Source: Paenibacillus tengchongensis
GTDB taxonomy: Bacteria; Bacillota; Bacilli; Paenibacillales; Paenibacillaceae
Length of the DNA: 64,000 nucleotides
Reading direction: 5' to 3'
NCBI RefSeq assembly: GCF_008973665.1
Contig: NZ_WACP01000003.1
Span: 280,794 to 344,793 of the forward strand
Below, piece after piece: positions 34,479 through 42,140 of the stretch. A program made the position numbers and the translations under genes. The notes below the pieces were generated by a model that saw only the letters and a list, made by a program, of their open reading frames with translations, did no database searches and had not been told where the DNA came from. The number at the start of each line of letters is the position of its first letter. The stretch's first letter is position 1.

Positions 34479-35162
34479 ATGTCAGGTTCAGCTAGTATAG
34501 GCATCAAAGCGTTGACCTTGAACATGAAGGTGGACGGAGGCGAATTTGTAGTCCATCCTGTCTTGCTGTGGGATGAGCAGGAGAGAATACTCGTGGACAC
34601 AGGCATTCCCGGCCAGCTGGAGCTGATTGCCGGGGTGCTGGAGCAGGAAGGCGTTCCGCTCGGCAAGCTCAGCAGGATCATCATTACCCATCAGGACCGC
34701 GACCATATCGGCAGTCTGCCGGAGCTGGTGAAGGCCACCGGCGGCAGCGTCCAGGTACTTGCCCATGAGGAGGCGGTACCTTACCTCGCCGGTGAGCTGC
34801 CGCTGCTCAAGAGCCAGCAGCTCGCTCCGCCGGTCCGGGTGGATACCGTGCTGCGGGACGGCGACCTGCTGCCGTATGCCGGAGGCATCCGGGTGATCTT
34901 CACGCCGGGTCACACGCCGGATCACATCTCGTTATATCATCTGCCGAGCAAGACCCTGATTACCGGGGACGCCCTGACTTCCCGGGATGGCGTACTCCTG
35001 CCGTTCGACTCCGGCTTTACGCTGGACCACAAGACCGCCCTGGCCTCTGTGGCCCAATTTGAGCCGCTTGAGCTGGACACCGTGGTCACGTACCATGGGG
35101 GGGTCTGCACAGAGAGAATTGATGAGCGGCTCCGTGAAATACTGGCGGGCGCATCGGCGTAA
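34479..35162 (+). CDS. Metallo-beta-lactamase-fold hydrolase
   Basis: A 227-residue metal-dependent hydrolase. The zinc motif is THQDRDHIGSL (about residues 68-78), an HxDxDH form rather than the common HxHxDH; other metal ligands are in TPGHTPDHISLYH (His near 146), the Asp in TGDALTS and the His in TYHGG. The fold covers lactonases, glyoxalase II and many others, so the substrate cannot be stated. It has its own promoter and is followed by hairpins, so it seems to be transcribed alone. Confidence 0.85.
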   Translation: MSGSASIGIKALTLNMKVDGGEFVVHPVLLWDEQERILVDTGIPGQLELIAGVLEQEGVPLGKLSRIIITHQDRDHIGSLPELVKATGGSVQVLAHEEAVPYLAGELPLLKSQQLAPPVRVDTVLRDGDLLPYAGGIRVIFTPGHTPDHISLYHLPSKTLITGDALTSRDGVLLPFDSGFTLDHKTALASVAQFEPLELDTVVTYHGGVCTERIDERLREILAGASA

Positions 35163-35173
35163 CCGAACAGGCA

Positions 35174-35206
35174 ACCCCCGGCTGCAGGGCATGCGGCCGG
35201 GGGTTA
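35174..35206 (+). other. Strong hairpin downstream of the metallo-hydrolase gene
   Basis: AACCCCCGGC pairs with GCCGGGGGTT around a 13-base loop. No T tract follows on either strand, so it is more likely an RNA-stabilising or rho-assisted structure than a full terminator. Confidence 0.5.
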
Positions 35207-35256
35207 GAATAAAGACAATGCAGTCTCCGCAAAGCAACTGAATCGCTCTTGCCAAG

Positions 35257-35285
35257 GCCCCGCTTCGCGGGGCTGTTTGATTTCA
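35257..35285 (+). terminator. Intrinsic terminator between convergent genes
   Basis: GCCCCGC, loop TTC, GCGGGGC, then TGTTTGATTT. The T-rich side faces the plus strand. It separates the metallo-hydrolase from the convergent MFS gene and may serve both directions weakly. Confidence 0.65.
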
Positions 35286-36584
35286 TTGACCTGCCTGAAG
35301 AGGTGTATCCCCGGAGGCAGACAGGATGTTTTCTTTTAAATTCACTCTGAACAGCAACGGATACAGCAAGGTTACCGCTAACATGACAGCACCGGCAGCG
35401 ATAAAAATGGTGAATGCGTCAAAATATTCAAACAAAACGGAAAAAAGCAGAATGCCGAGCGGGGCCAGCAATTGTGCTCCCGTATTAATAATATTGAATA
35501 CACGTCCCTGATAATGTTTGGGGATTTGCTTGGTCATCCAGATTGACACCGGGACATTGGCCTGGGTAACCACAATGCCCAGTAACAAGTTGAACACACT
35601 TACAATGATGATGGCATAAATCTGTTCAGCGCCGCTGCTGAGCAGAAGCCCGAATACCAGCAGCAGAATACCGATGACGTTGATCATTTGCCAGGAGCGA
35701 TGCAGCGGGTAGCGGCTCTCCTTAGACACCGACAGAACAATCCCCGAAAGGATCATGCCCAGCGATATCAGGGCTTCCGTCCAGCCGTACACATAATTGG
35801 AGAAATGAAGCACATTGATTTGCATATAAGGCAGTCCCACGTTCACTGCACCCAGCATGAAATTGATCAGCATCGAGAAGAGGACGGCGAATACCAGATT
35901 TTTCATCGTAAAAATGAAAGTAAGTCCCTCTTTAAACAGGAGGAAGATTCCCGGCTCCGGCTCATGGGTGTCCGCTTGTCCGGAAGACTCCTCAGGTGAG
36001 AGAAAATGAAAGTTAATCGAGAGGATAATCAGGATCGTGACAATCTCCAGGCCGATTTCGGCAAGTACAATGGTTGCGAGGGGCAGGATGTCATATAGAA
36101 ATGCCGCTGCGATCGGTGAAACAACCAGGGTCAGCGACACCAGGCTTTGCTGCAATGACTTCACTTTCTGGATATGCTCTTCGGTGACTATGTTAATAAC
36201 CGACGCTATGGTCGCCGTGGACAGAAATTGATCTGATATTCTTAAGAATATCAGCAGTATGTAGGTGTAGATCAGATGCTCCGGTCCATCGAAAAACAGA
36301 AAAAGCGCATAAATTAGCAGGCTGACTATACTCAGACATTGAGCCATAACGATGATCTTCTTCCGGTCGAATTTATCGACAAGGCTCCCTGTAAAGGGCA
36401 GAAGAATCAGACTTACCAGGGGACCGATAATCTGCGAAATCCCGAAGCTGAGCGCCGAATCGGTATTCTTGAGAATCAGCAAGCCGATGATGAAGCTTAA
36501 CATTCCGCTGCCAAAGTTGCCGGTTACCGTACTGAGCAGAAGTTTGACCATTTGCCGGTTGGAATCCGTGCGCATTTTGTCCAT
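35283..36584 (-). CDS. MFS transporter, macrolide-efflux (Mef)-like
   Basis: A 433-residue, 12-helix exporter. The N-terminal half has FGSGMLSFIIGLLILKNTDSALSFGISQIIGPLVSLILLPFTGSLVDKFDRKKII, where GSLVDKFDRKK is the loop 2-3 motif of this group. Relatives include MefA/MdfA-like macrolide exporters and many uncharacterised Firmicute transporters. A central soluble loop (HFLSPEESSGQADTHEPEPG) splits the halves. ATG start with AGGAGG six bases upstream on the minus strand. It stands next to the tail-like locus but on the opposite strand, and is probably unrelated. Confidence 0.85.
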   Translation of the reverse strand: MDKMRTDSNRQMVKLLLSTVTGNFGSGMLSFIIGLLILKNTDSALSFGISQIIGPLVSLILLPFTGSLVDKFDRKKIIVMAQCLSIVSLLIYALFLFFDGPEHLIYTYILLIFLRISDQFLSTATIASVINIVTEEHIQKVKSLQQSLVSLTLVVSPIAAAFLYDILPLATIVLAEIGLEIVTILIILSINFHFLSPEESSGQADTHEPEPGIFLLFKEGLTFIFTMKNLVFAVLFSMLINFMLGAVNVGLPYMQINVLHFSNYVYGWTEALISLGMILSGIVLSVSKESRYPLHRSWQMINVIGILLLVFGLLLSSGAEQIYAIIIVSVFNLLLGIVVTQANVPVSIWMTKQIPKHYQGRVFNIINTGAQLLAPLGILLFSVLFEYFDAFTIFIAAGAVMLAVTLLYPLLFRVNLKENILSASGDTPLQAGQ

Positions 36585-36717
36585 ACATAACCTCCTGAAT
36601 TAAACGTATGACGTAATAAAAACATACATACCGGCAATACAAACCCGTTTTTAATGCGTTAATCCATTAAACTTTTAGCTTTAATTTAATAAAAAGGTTA
36701 ATCGAACCAATTACACT

Positions 36718-36746
36718 TCTATAATGTAATGTATCTTGACAAACAA
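36718..36746 (-). promoter_or_regulatory. Candidate promoter of the minus-strand MFS gene
   Basis: On the minus strand TTGTTT (36741-36746) and TATAGA (36718-36723) are separated by 17 bases. The 36585-36886 gap is AT-rich and also holds a plus-strand TTGACA at 36736 without a good -10, and a hairpin GATAC/GTATC near 36750-36772. Nothing else is evident. Confidence 0.35.
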
Positions 36747-36886
36747 ACCGATACCATTTGAATGGCAGTATCTGAGAGATAAATGATGTCTCAATTATTA
36801 AGAAACTCTCCAAGCACGGGATATGCATCCTTTTTCATGGAAAGGCCGACCAAGATAAGTAGGGGACTTACTTTGAGGAAAGGGAT

Positions 36887-37135
36887 GTGTATACGCAAAT
36901 GCTGGATGAGTTAAACGAATGGATAAAGACCGACTACGGCAGTGCAACCCGTTTTATGGGCTTGGCCTTCAAATTCAAGCGAGGAATAGCTTTAATTGAC
37001 CATTATACGGCCGAGGACGACTTTGCGGGCTTTAAGCTGGAATGGGTCAGTTTTGCTGATAAGGAAGATACTGCTTCGGTCATATGCATGAACAAAGAAG
37101 AACTGCAATTTATCCTAAAGGAATTAGCCCTGTAA
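36887..37135 (+). CDS. Hypothetical protein, 82 residues
   Basis: A small soluble protein beginning MYTQMLDELNEWIKTDYGSA and ending KEELQFILKELAL, with a mixed alpha/beta pattern (FKFKRGIALIDHYTAEDDFAGFKLEWVSF). It starts with GTG after GAGGAAAGGG; an ATG at 36899 is an alternative. A terminator overlaps its stop codon, so it is a single-gene unit. No family recognised. It stands at the left end of the tail-like locus in AT-richer DNA than the regions before it. Confidence 0.65.
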   Translation: MYTQMLDELNEWIKTDYGSATRFMGLAFKFKRGIALIDHYTAEDDFAGFKLEWVSFADKEDTASVICMNKEELQFILKELAL

Positions 37136-37152
37136 ATGCACAGGGTTTTTTG
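37128..37152 (+). terminator. Intrinsic terminator overlapping the 82-residue ORF stop
   Basis: CCCTGT pairs with ACAGGG around AAATGC, followed by six T and G. The left arm overlaps the last codons and stop of the gene. Confidence 0.8.
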
Positions 37153-37198
37153 TTGCTTCCGGTTGCAGCCGTTCATGTAAGCCGGCAGTTACATACGG

Positions 37199-37213
37199 AT
37201 TGGTCGAACCAAT
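37199..37213. promoter_or_regulatory. Short palindrome before the zinc-ribbon genes
   Basis: ATTGGT-CGA-ACCAAT has perfect 6-bp arms. It lies 80 bp before the first zinc-ribbon start and could be a repressor site. There is no independent support. Confidence 0.25.
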
Positions 37214-37292
37214 AGGGCATATAGTTGCGCAGAACGAGCGGAAGTGTTCCAACGGGCAGCATTCACTTATATTGCAAGACGGAGGTGCTTCT

Positions 37293-37511
37293 ATGAGATG
37301 TGCGTGTGGACGTTATATTACTGGACAGGCGACTGCTATAGCCGGCAGGTACAAAGTTCCAGAGGTGCAGTGTATACACTGCATGGCGGACTTGCTTATG
37401 ATCCCTTATGATACGCTGCTCGCCGAGTATTTGGGCATTTATGAATGCCGGCCATGCGCCCGCGACAACAAACGGAATGAGATGAGAAGGAGGCTGCTTG
37501 GAGTACAATAA
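37293..37511 (+). CDS. Small zinc-ribbon protein, 72 residues
   Basis: Cysteine pairs are in MRCACGRYITG, CIHCMADLL and CRPCARDNKRNEMRRRLL, enough for one or two zinc sites, and the C-terminal end is basic. The ATG has GGAGGT six bases upstream. The frame stays open back to a TTG at 37200, and that stretch contains KCSNGQH, so a longer form is possible. It is a distant paralogue of the next gene (matching RCACGRYITGQA with RCGFRYVTDKA, and C-HC and CRPC motifs). Function unknown; small zinc proteins at the edge of phage-like loci are often regulators. Confidence 0.6.
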   Translation: MRCACGRYITGQATAIAGRYKVPEVQCIHCMADLLMIPYDTLLAEYLGIYECRPCARDNKRNEMRRRLLGVQ

Positions 37512-37546
37512 GCAGTTTCATTTAGCGAAGGGAGGAATCTGGAATC

Positions 37547-37810
37547 ATGGCTGAGTATCCGAAATGTGTCAGATGCGGTTTCCGTTATGTCACAGACAAG
37601 GCGAGAGAAAATTTTGTTATGGAAGGGATGCAGGGTGAGGCACTGCTGTGTCTGCATTGTCTGGGGGAACTGACCCGTAAAGTGATGAACAAGTATGGAT
37701 ATTTGGTCCACCCGGACGCTGCTGATGCTCTGGACAAACACCACAAGAGTATTCCCCGTTCAACATTGGACGGGTGCCGCCCCTGCATGCAAAAAAGAGG
37801 GGGACGATAA
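37547..37810 (+). CDS. Small zinc-ribbon protein, 87 residues
   Basis: The cysteine pairs are CVRCGFRYVTDKA, CLHCLGELTRK and CRPCMQKRGGR. GAAGGGAGG precedes the ATG. It lies 35 bp after its paralogue and before the tail-structure genes. The middle part (residues 40-75) is helical and charged. A nucleic-acid-binding or regulatory role is possible but not shown by the sequence. The pair looks like a tandem duplication that has diverged. Confidence 0.65.
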   Translation: MAEYPKCVRCGFRYVTDKARENFVMEGMQGEALLCLHCLGELTRKVMNKYGYLVHPDAADALDKHHKSIPRSTLDGCRPCMQKRGGR

Positions 37811-37938
37811 TCCCGGGGCGCTTCTGTTAAATCTCGTCTGTCAATGCTTATATTGGGAATGGAATTTCCGGAGAGGCTCGGACAGCTCTCTTCGGAATGA
37901 AATGGGATCCGGAAGGATCCAATATAGGGGGGGTTAAC

Positions 37939-38310
37939 GTGACGGAGAAGCAAAGGAAATCCTCAACCCAAAGACCGGCGCGCCAAAAGCAGGCGGTAAA
38001 GGCAAGAGCTGCGGGATCAGCAGACATTGCCGGCGGTGTACCAGAGGTGGACGGTCAGTTGATGGGGGAGTATATTCAGCAGCTCAGCGGGTCTGGTCCG
38101 CTCATTTACAATGCGCGGCACGAGGACGTAACACTAATCGTCGAGAATCTGGGGTACGGTGATGTGTATGCAAGCGGAAGCGATGATGTAAAGACCGGGA
38201 ATGAGTCGCAACGGATGCTGTTCAAAGAACAACGGGCCTTCAGGACCCGGAAGCTATTTCTCGATTCGGCAAGTCAGCCCGTAATTTCCATTCTCGAGAT
38301 TAAACAGTAA
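37939..38310 (+). CDS. Hypothetical structural-type protein, 123 residues
   Basis: Basic, disordered first 40 residues (TEKQRKSSTQRPARQKQAVK) lead into a beta-rich part with LIVENLGYGDVYASGSDD and FRTRKLFLDSASQPVISILEIK. GTG start after a GGGGGG run; an ATG at 37897 has no binding site. Its place just before neck-like genes suggests a particle component. No family recognised. Confidence 0.6.
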   Translation: MTEKQRKSSTQRPARQKQAVKARAAGSADIAGGVPEVDGQLMGEYIQQLSGSGPLIYNARHEDVTLIVENLGYGDVYASGSDDVKTGNESQRMLFKEQRAFRTRKLFLDSASQPVISILEIKQ

Positions 38311-38324
38311 AGGCGGCGCGTCTC

Positions 38325-38753
38325 ATGATTATAGACAGAATGGATGTCAGCTGCCTGCATTCGGTCCGCACGCTTCTGGGGATTGGCGGAGAGGATGATG
38401 CTACGCTCACCGATGCGGATATTCTGGATGCTGCGGTAATCGATGTGGCCGAATGGAGAGTAGCAGAACAGCTATCTGATAGTGAAGATGTATCCAGTCC
38501 ACGGGTAAGACTGGCGGTCATTTATACGATGGCAGCACTGCTCTGTCCGGCTATGCCTGCCCGAATAGATATCAAGGTGCAAGGAATAGACAATGGCTGG
38601 AGCCGACAGCCTGCAGATTATAACTTACTTGAGAGCAAGCTGCAGGCTCAGGCTGACTGGCTGATCCATTCCCTTCTGACGGGCCCGTCACCGGGTGCAT
38701 CTGAAGCGTTACCCGAAGCCTCAGAGGGTACGGACGGTGAAATGCAGGCATGA
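38325..38753 (+). CDS. Putative phage head-tail connector/adaptor-like protein
   Basis: A 142-residue, mostly helical protein. The pattern LTDADILDAAVIDVAEWRVAEQL, then RVRLAVIYTMAALLCPAMPARI and a long helix LLESKLQAQADWLIHSLL resembles adaptor proteins of the HK97 gp6 kind that sit between portal and tail. The match is by pattern and position, not by a firm signature. It overlaps the next gene by 4 bp. If correct, it is odd that no portal or capsid gene is nearby. Confidence 0.45.
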   Translation: MIIDRMDVSCLHSVRTLLGIGGEDDATLTDADILDAAVIDVAEWRVAEQLSDSEDVSSPRVRLAVIYTMAALLCPAMPARIDIKVQGIDNGWSRQPADYNLLESKLQAQADWLIHSLLTGPSPGASEALPEASEGTDGEMQA

Positions 38754-39373
38754 AATACGCCACAAACCAATTTATTAAGCGCTACGGAATAAAAGTTACT
38801 CTCAGACGATGGGAATATGGACAAGACGCCGTTACCCGGACCAGTCATATTCTGATCGGCAGAGGCCGCAAAAAAAATACGCCGATGCATTTACTGCAAT
38901 CGTTGAGGGAAGGCATCTTTCCCGCCGACGTTGATATAGATAACGGATATTTTATTGAAGACGCCGTACGGGACGAAACCTTTATGGTATGCGGCATGCG
39001 GCCCGGCTACGGCAAAGGCGGAATGATCTCCATTGCCGCGAACCTTCTTTTGTGCAACAGCCGGCTTGAGCTTCGACGAGTTCAGTGGACGGGTGACGAG
39101 CGGGGCAACCTCATATTCGGGTTCAAGCAGCCGGAGGATTGGCAGCTGCCCTGCTGCATCAGGGAGGTAAACCATGGGCTGCAGCAGTTTGATGCCGGGG
39201 TACTCTCGGAAACGGAATATTTAGTATACACGCCCCGCTTCTTCCTCATGGAAACCGATCAAATCATGCTGGAAAACGGAGGGAAATATCAACCTTACAA
39301 GGTGCTCTTCAGCGACGAGTCCGCGTTCCCGGGAATGATGGTGCTGCAAGTTGCCCGTGATACCCGGAAGTAA
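38750..39373 (+). CDS. Putative phage neck / head-completion-like protein
   Basis: A 207-residue, beta-rich protein. The C-terminal segment YLVYTPRFFLMETDQIMLENGGKYQPYKVLFSDESAFPGMMVLQV is read here in two parts: a PRFFLMETDQI strand and an AFPGMMVLQVARDTRK end. It lies between the adaptor-like gene and the tail terminator gene, where neck or stopper proteins are encoded in siphophages. It begins in the ATGA overlap with the gene before. Function is inferred from position. Confidence 0.45.
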   Translation: MKYATNQFIKRYGIKVTLRRWEYGQDAVTRTSHILIGRGRKKNTPMHLLQSLREGIFPADVDIDNGYFIEDAVRDETFMVCGMRPGYGKGGMISIAANLLLCNSRLELRRVQWTGDERGNLIFGFKQPEDWQLPCCIREVNHGLQQFDAGVLSETEYLVYTPRFFLMETDQIMLENGGKYQPYKVLFSDESAFPGMMVLQVARDTRK

Positions 39374-39399
39374 TCTACATCCGTTCAGGAGCTGAACCG

Positions 39400-39545
39400 C
39401 TGTGTACAGCAGATGCCGCTTACACACGGTCGCCTTCCATATAGATGGCCTGCCAGCGGCAAAAGTGCTTGCTGAATGCTATACCTATACCTTCTTTCGC
39501 TTTTGTACACAGTGCTGTTAAGAAGGGTTCAGATTTCCTTATATT
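39400..39545. promoter_or_regulatory. Inverted repeat and candidate promoter before the tail genes
   Basis: CTGTGTACA at 39400-39408 and its exact complement TGTACACAG at 39504-39512 flank about 95 bp. TTAAGA (39518-39523) and TATATT (39540-39545) with a 16-base spacer form a plausible promoter right after the second arm. This 207-bp gap (39374-39580) has no gene. It may be the control point for the tail genes. Confidence 0.35.
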
Positions 39546-39580
39546 GTGGATGAAGCATTGATACTAAAGGATGTGAAGAA

Positions 39581-40030
39581 ATGGGAGTACCCGACCTAAG
39601 CGATGTGTACGCCTATATCCACCGGACACTTCGCGACGATTCCGGCCTGCAAAGCTTGCTCGGTTTGACCCCGGCAGCCCCCCTTGAGGATCGGGTCAAG
39701 CATATTCAGAAGCGGCGGCAGCCACATAATCTGGTTCAGGACAACTTGCCCCTCATCACATTTTACAAACTGCCGGGGACCAGAGGAGCAAATTATCTGG
39801 AGTACAGATTCTCTTTCCGCTTTGATATCTATACTTCAGATGATGTGGAGCTTGCCATCGGCATTGCGGATCGTATCAATAGGCTTTTTGACAACAGGTT
39901 TCTTCAAGGTTTGCCGGGAAGCTCATTTGGCGGAGAGTATATCACCTGCGCTGAAGAGGAAACCGATGTCAGAAACGGCTTTAAGTATTTCACCCAGATA
40001 GGCTTCACTATCGGGTTAGATGAAGATTAA
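39581..40030 (+). CDS. Putative tail terminator / tail completion protein
   Basis: A 149-residue protein with the alpha/beta pattern of tail terminators: a first helix DLSDVYAYIHRTLRDD, then LPLITFYKLPGTRGANYLEYRFSFRFDIYTSDDVELAIGIADRINRLF, given here as the strand LEYRFSFRFDIYTSD and the helix VELAIGIADRINRLF. It ends with a strand (GFKYFTQIGFTIGLDED). Tail terminators of the DUF3168 kind have this layout and lie just before the tube gene, as here. ATG after AAAGGATG. Confidence 0.6.
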   Translation: MGVPDLSDVYAYIHRTLRDDSGLQSLLGLTPAAPLEDRVKHIQKRRQPHNLVQDNLPLITFYKLPGTRGANYLEYRFSFRFDIYTSDDVELAIGIADRINRLFDNRFLQGLPGSSFGGEYITCAEEETDVRNGFKYFTQIGFTIGLDED

Positions 40031-40045
40031 GGGAGGTTTCCTGTA

Positions 40046-41098
40046 ATGGGAGTTACCAAAAACAAAAAGATGATTATCAAAGGCGCCGGGAAATTTATGG
40101 CCAAACTGCCGAATTGCGATGAACTTATTACAATCGGCACGTTAAACGATATGAAGCTTGATATCCAGCTGGATATGCAAGATATTGAGGGCGGCGACTC
40201 CAGCGTACCGCTGGATACCCTGCTCCGGAAGAAAACCATTGATATTTCTGCGACTGCAGCCAAATTCGACTTGAATCTGTTGCGGCTGGTGCTGGGGTCT
40301 AAAATGCGTGAGGGTGTCTCAGGCTCTGCTTACAGTATGATTACAGAAATGGTCAACGTTCCTGCATCATCGCCGTACCAGGTTACTTTGACGCACAGCG
40401 CATTGAGCAGCCCTGCGCCAAAAGCGTATCAAAGCGCAGTTAACGGCACTGATGTATCGGGCGATGTCACCATTACAGGCAGTACCGCCCTGTTCGATAT
40501 GGCACTTGCCGGTAAAACGGTGGTCATTGTATACGCTATTGCCCAACCAGGCGTGACTTCAGATCCCGACGGTTTTGTCTGGGTATTGGAAGAAAAGCAT
40601 ACCGTTGCGGCAAGCGGCGGCAATTTCGAGGTCAACCTGCTGTACAGCGGCAATCTGCATGCCGAGCCGCAAATATCGGTGCGTACACTGAAAGGCAATA
40701 AGCTGCTCAAAAAGACAACCGGTACCCCCGGCGAAGATCAATACACCGTCAGCAACGGGAAGCTGAGCTTTAACTCGGCGATGAAGGATGTAGATATCTA
40801 CGTCAACTACAAACGCAATGAAGTCGTGGATATCCTCGATATTACGACCAAGGATTTCCCGCTGACTGTCCATGTCGTTCACGACGGCCAGTTTGAACAG
40901 AAGGATGGCTCCATCCAGGGCTTTCAGACGGAGCTCTACCAATGCCGGGTGAAATCGAATTTCACCCTGGACACCCAGCGTCAACAGGCGTCGACACATA
41001 ATGTCACCTTGACGGTCATTGACCCGGAGCGCGCAGACGGCAAGCTCGGCAGCATTAAACGCTACGAAGCTTCTCCCGCAGCCCTGCTGGAATGTTAA
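40046..41098 (+). CDS. Putative major tail tube protein
   Basis: A 350-residue, beta-rich protein between the tail terminator and the tail chaperones, the place of the tube gene. The N-terminal part (KKMIIKGAGKFMAKLP, LDIQLDMQDIEGGDSSVPLDTLLRKKTIDI) looks like a tube core. Two inserted beta-domains follow (about residues 95-240), similar to those in the locus's large structural proteins (VSNGKLSFNSAMKDVDIYVNYKR). GGGAGG precedes the ATG. A terminator follows 5 bp later, as expected after a highly expressed gene. A sheath protein is the alternative but no second tube gene is present. Confidence 0.6.
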   Translation: MGVTKNKKMIIKGAGKFMAKLPNCDELITIGTLNDMKLDIQLDMQDIEGGDSSVPLDTLLRKKTIDISATAAKFDLNLLRLVLGSKMREGVSGSAYSMITEMVNVPASSPYQVTLTHSALSSPAPKAYQSAVNGTDVSGDVTITGSTALFDMALAGKTVVIVYAIAQPGVTSDPDGFVWVLEEKHTVAASGGNFEVNLLYSGNLHAEPQISVRTLKGNKLLKKTTGTPGEDQYTVSNGKLSFNSAMKDVDIYVNYKRNEVVDILDITTKDFPLTVHVVHDGQFEQKDGSIQGFQTELYQCRVKSNFTLDTQRQQASTHNVTLTVIDPERADGKLGSIKRYEASPAALLEC

Positions 41099-41103
41099 CA
41101 GCC

Positions 41104-41128
41104 GGACCCTCCTCGGAGGGTCCTTTTT
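41104..41128 (+). terminator. Intrinsic terminator after the tube gene
   Basis: GGACCCTC, loop CTCG, GAGGGTCC, then five T. It would let the tube protein be made in excess of the genes behind it. Confidence 0.88.
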
Positions 41129-41266
41129 CATACCCGTTGTTAAGACGGCTGCCGAGCAGCTTAGAATGATTTACGAAAGCGGCGGAAGGGTTATCCTCCT
41201 CCAGTCCGCCGCCCTTGCATGTGCAAGGCGCGCCAATGGGGGGAACAGTAAAGGGGGCGAATCGTA

Positions 41267-41740
41267 TTGAGTGAACGGGAACGGGAGAACAGCATTCCCC
41301 GGGTGACGCCCGGCACAGGGGAACCTGGACAGCCAGCCGAAGAGGCACCGGCCACCACTGGCGAACAGCCAGCCGGGGACAATCCGATCAGTGAAGAAGA
41401 AGCGGGCATCCGCGAGAAGGTCTTTTTTGAAGAAGATGAGCAGGTGAAGCTGCGCGACGGCAAGACCTATTATCTGCCGCCGCTGGGGCTGAGAGACGCC
41501 CGCAAGCTGATGAAGAAGCTCAATTCCATCGATTCCGGCGTTATCATTGCCAACCTGATTCCGGAGGGCGTGGGTGAGGAAGACCGGTATGATGAGCTGC
41601 TTGATGTGCTGCTCATGGCCTTTAAGCCGTACTACAGCCACATGACGGTGGAGCATCTGGAACATTACGTGGATCTGGAAACCGCCAAGAAAATTATCGA
41701 CTGCATGATCGGGCTGAATGGCTTAAAAAAGTCTCTGTAG
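41267..41740 (+). CDS. Tail assembly chaperone, short form (gpG-like)
   Basis: A 157-residue acidic protein with a disordered first 50 residues and a helical part (LPPLGLRDARKLMKKLNSI, LLDVLLMAFKPYYSHMTVEHLEHYV). It starts with TTG after AAGGGGG. It lies just before the tape measure gene and contains a slip site six codons before its stop (counting the stop codon's neighbours), the hallmark of tail chaperone pairs. It likely coats the tape measure during tail assembly. Confidence 0.75.
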   Translation: MSERERENSIPRVTPGTGEPGQPAEEAPATTGEQPAGDNPISEEEAGIREKVFFEEDEQVKLRDGKTYYLPPLGLRDARKLMKKLNSIDSGVIIANLIPEGVGEEDRYDELLDVLLMAFKPYYSHMTVEHLEHYVDLETAKKIIDCMIGLNGLKKSL

Positions 41741-42069
41741 CCACAAGGGAGCAAGAAGAAGCGTTCGACAACAAACCGCCGGTGGATTGGGCGAATATAT
41801 TCTTCAAACTCGCACATTACTGCAATCTGAAAAAGCAGGATGTATGGGAACTGACCCTCCCTCAGTTGGGATACTATCTGGAGCAGTGCCATGAGCATAT
41901 TGAATTCACCATCAAGATCTCTTCGATGTCGCTGGGCGGTCTCGGGTTGTTCGGCGGCGGATCCGCCGGTGGAGACGGCATGGGGGAGAAGGATGACAGC
42001 GGCGCATATGAAGACGGTTATAAGGTGGCCGATGCGGAGGACATGAACTTTCTGGCCCAGCTGCTTTAG
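41267..42069 (+). CDS. Tail assembly chaperone, -1 frameshift product (gpGT-like)
   Basis: At A AAA AAG (41725-41731) a -1 slip continues with GTC at 41731 and reads through to a stop at 42067-42069, giving about 267 residues. The added 112 residues include the helix-rich PPVDWANIFFKLAHYCNLKKQ and LTLPQLGYYLEQCHEHIEF. The second frame has no good start of its own (only a GTG at 41782 with poor upstream sequence). G/GT frameshifting is a well-known feature of long-tailed phages. The ratio of forms cannot be told. Confidence 0.8.
41725..41731 (+). other. Programmed -1 ribosomal slip site A AAA AAG
   Basis: Frame 0 reads TTA AAA AAG TCT CTG TAG. The heptamer A AAA AAG is the same as in the classic dnaX slip site. 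The two frames overlap here and nowhere else fits better. Confidence 0.8.
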
Positions 42070-42078
42070 TCCGTAATC

Positions 42079-42117
42079 ACTCCTGTCTGCTCCTGAATGG
42101 AGGGGCAGGAGTTTTAA
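42079..42117 (+). terminator. Intrinsic terminator before the tape measure gene
   Basis: ACTCCTG pairs with CAGGAGT, with an inner CTCC/GGAG pairing, followed by TTTAATTT. Partial termination here would lower tape measure output relative to chaperones. Confidence 0.75.
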
Positions 42118-42140
42118 TTTATAGAGGTGGTGACACAATC

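Noticed and set aside
36585..37292. Integration site or integrase remnant at the left end of the tail locus
   Set aside because: No tRNA gene, integrase fragment or direct repeat matching another place in the window could be found.
40046..41098. Contractile tail sheath
   Set aside because: Only one gene lies between tail terminator and chaperones; contractile tails need both sheath and tube genes, and the N-terminal part looks like a tube protein.
41019..41270. 83-codon ORF crossing the tube gene end and the following gap
   Set aside because: It starts inside the tube gene in another frame, has no binding site and runs through the terminator.
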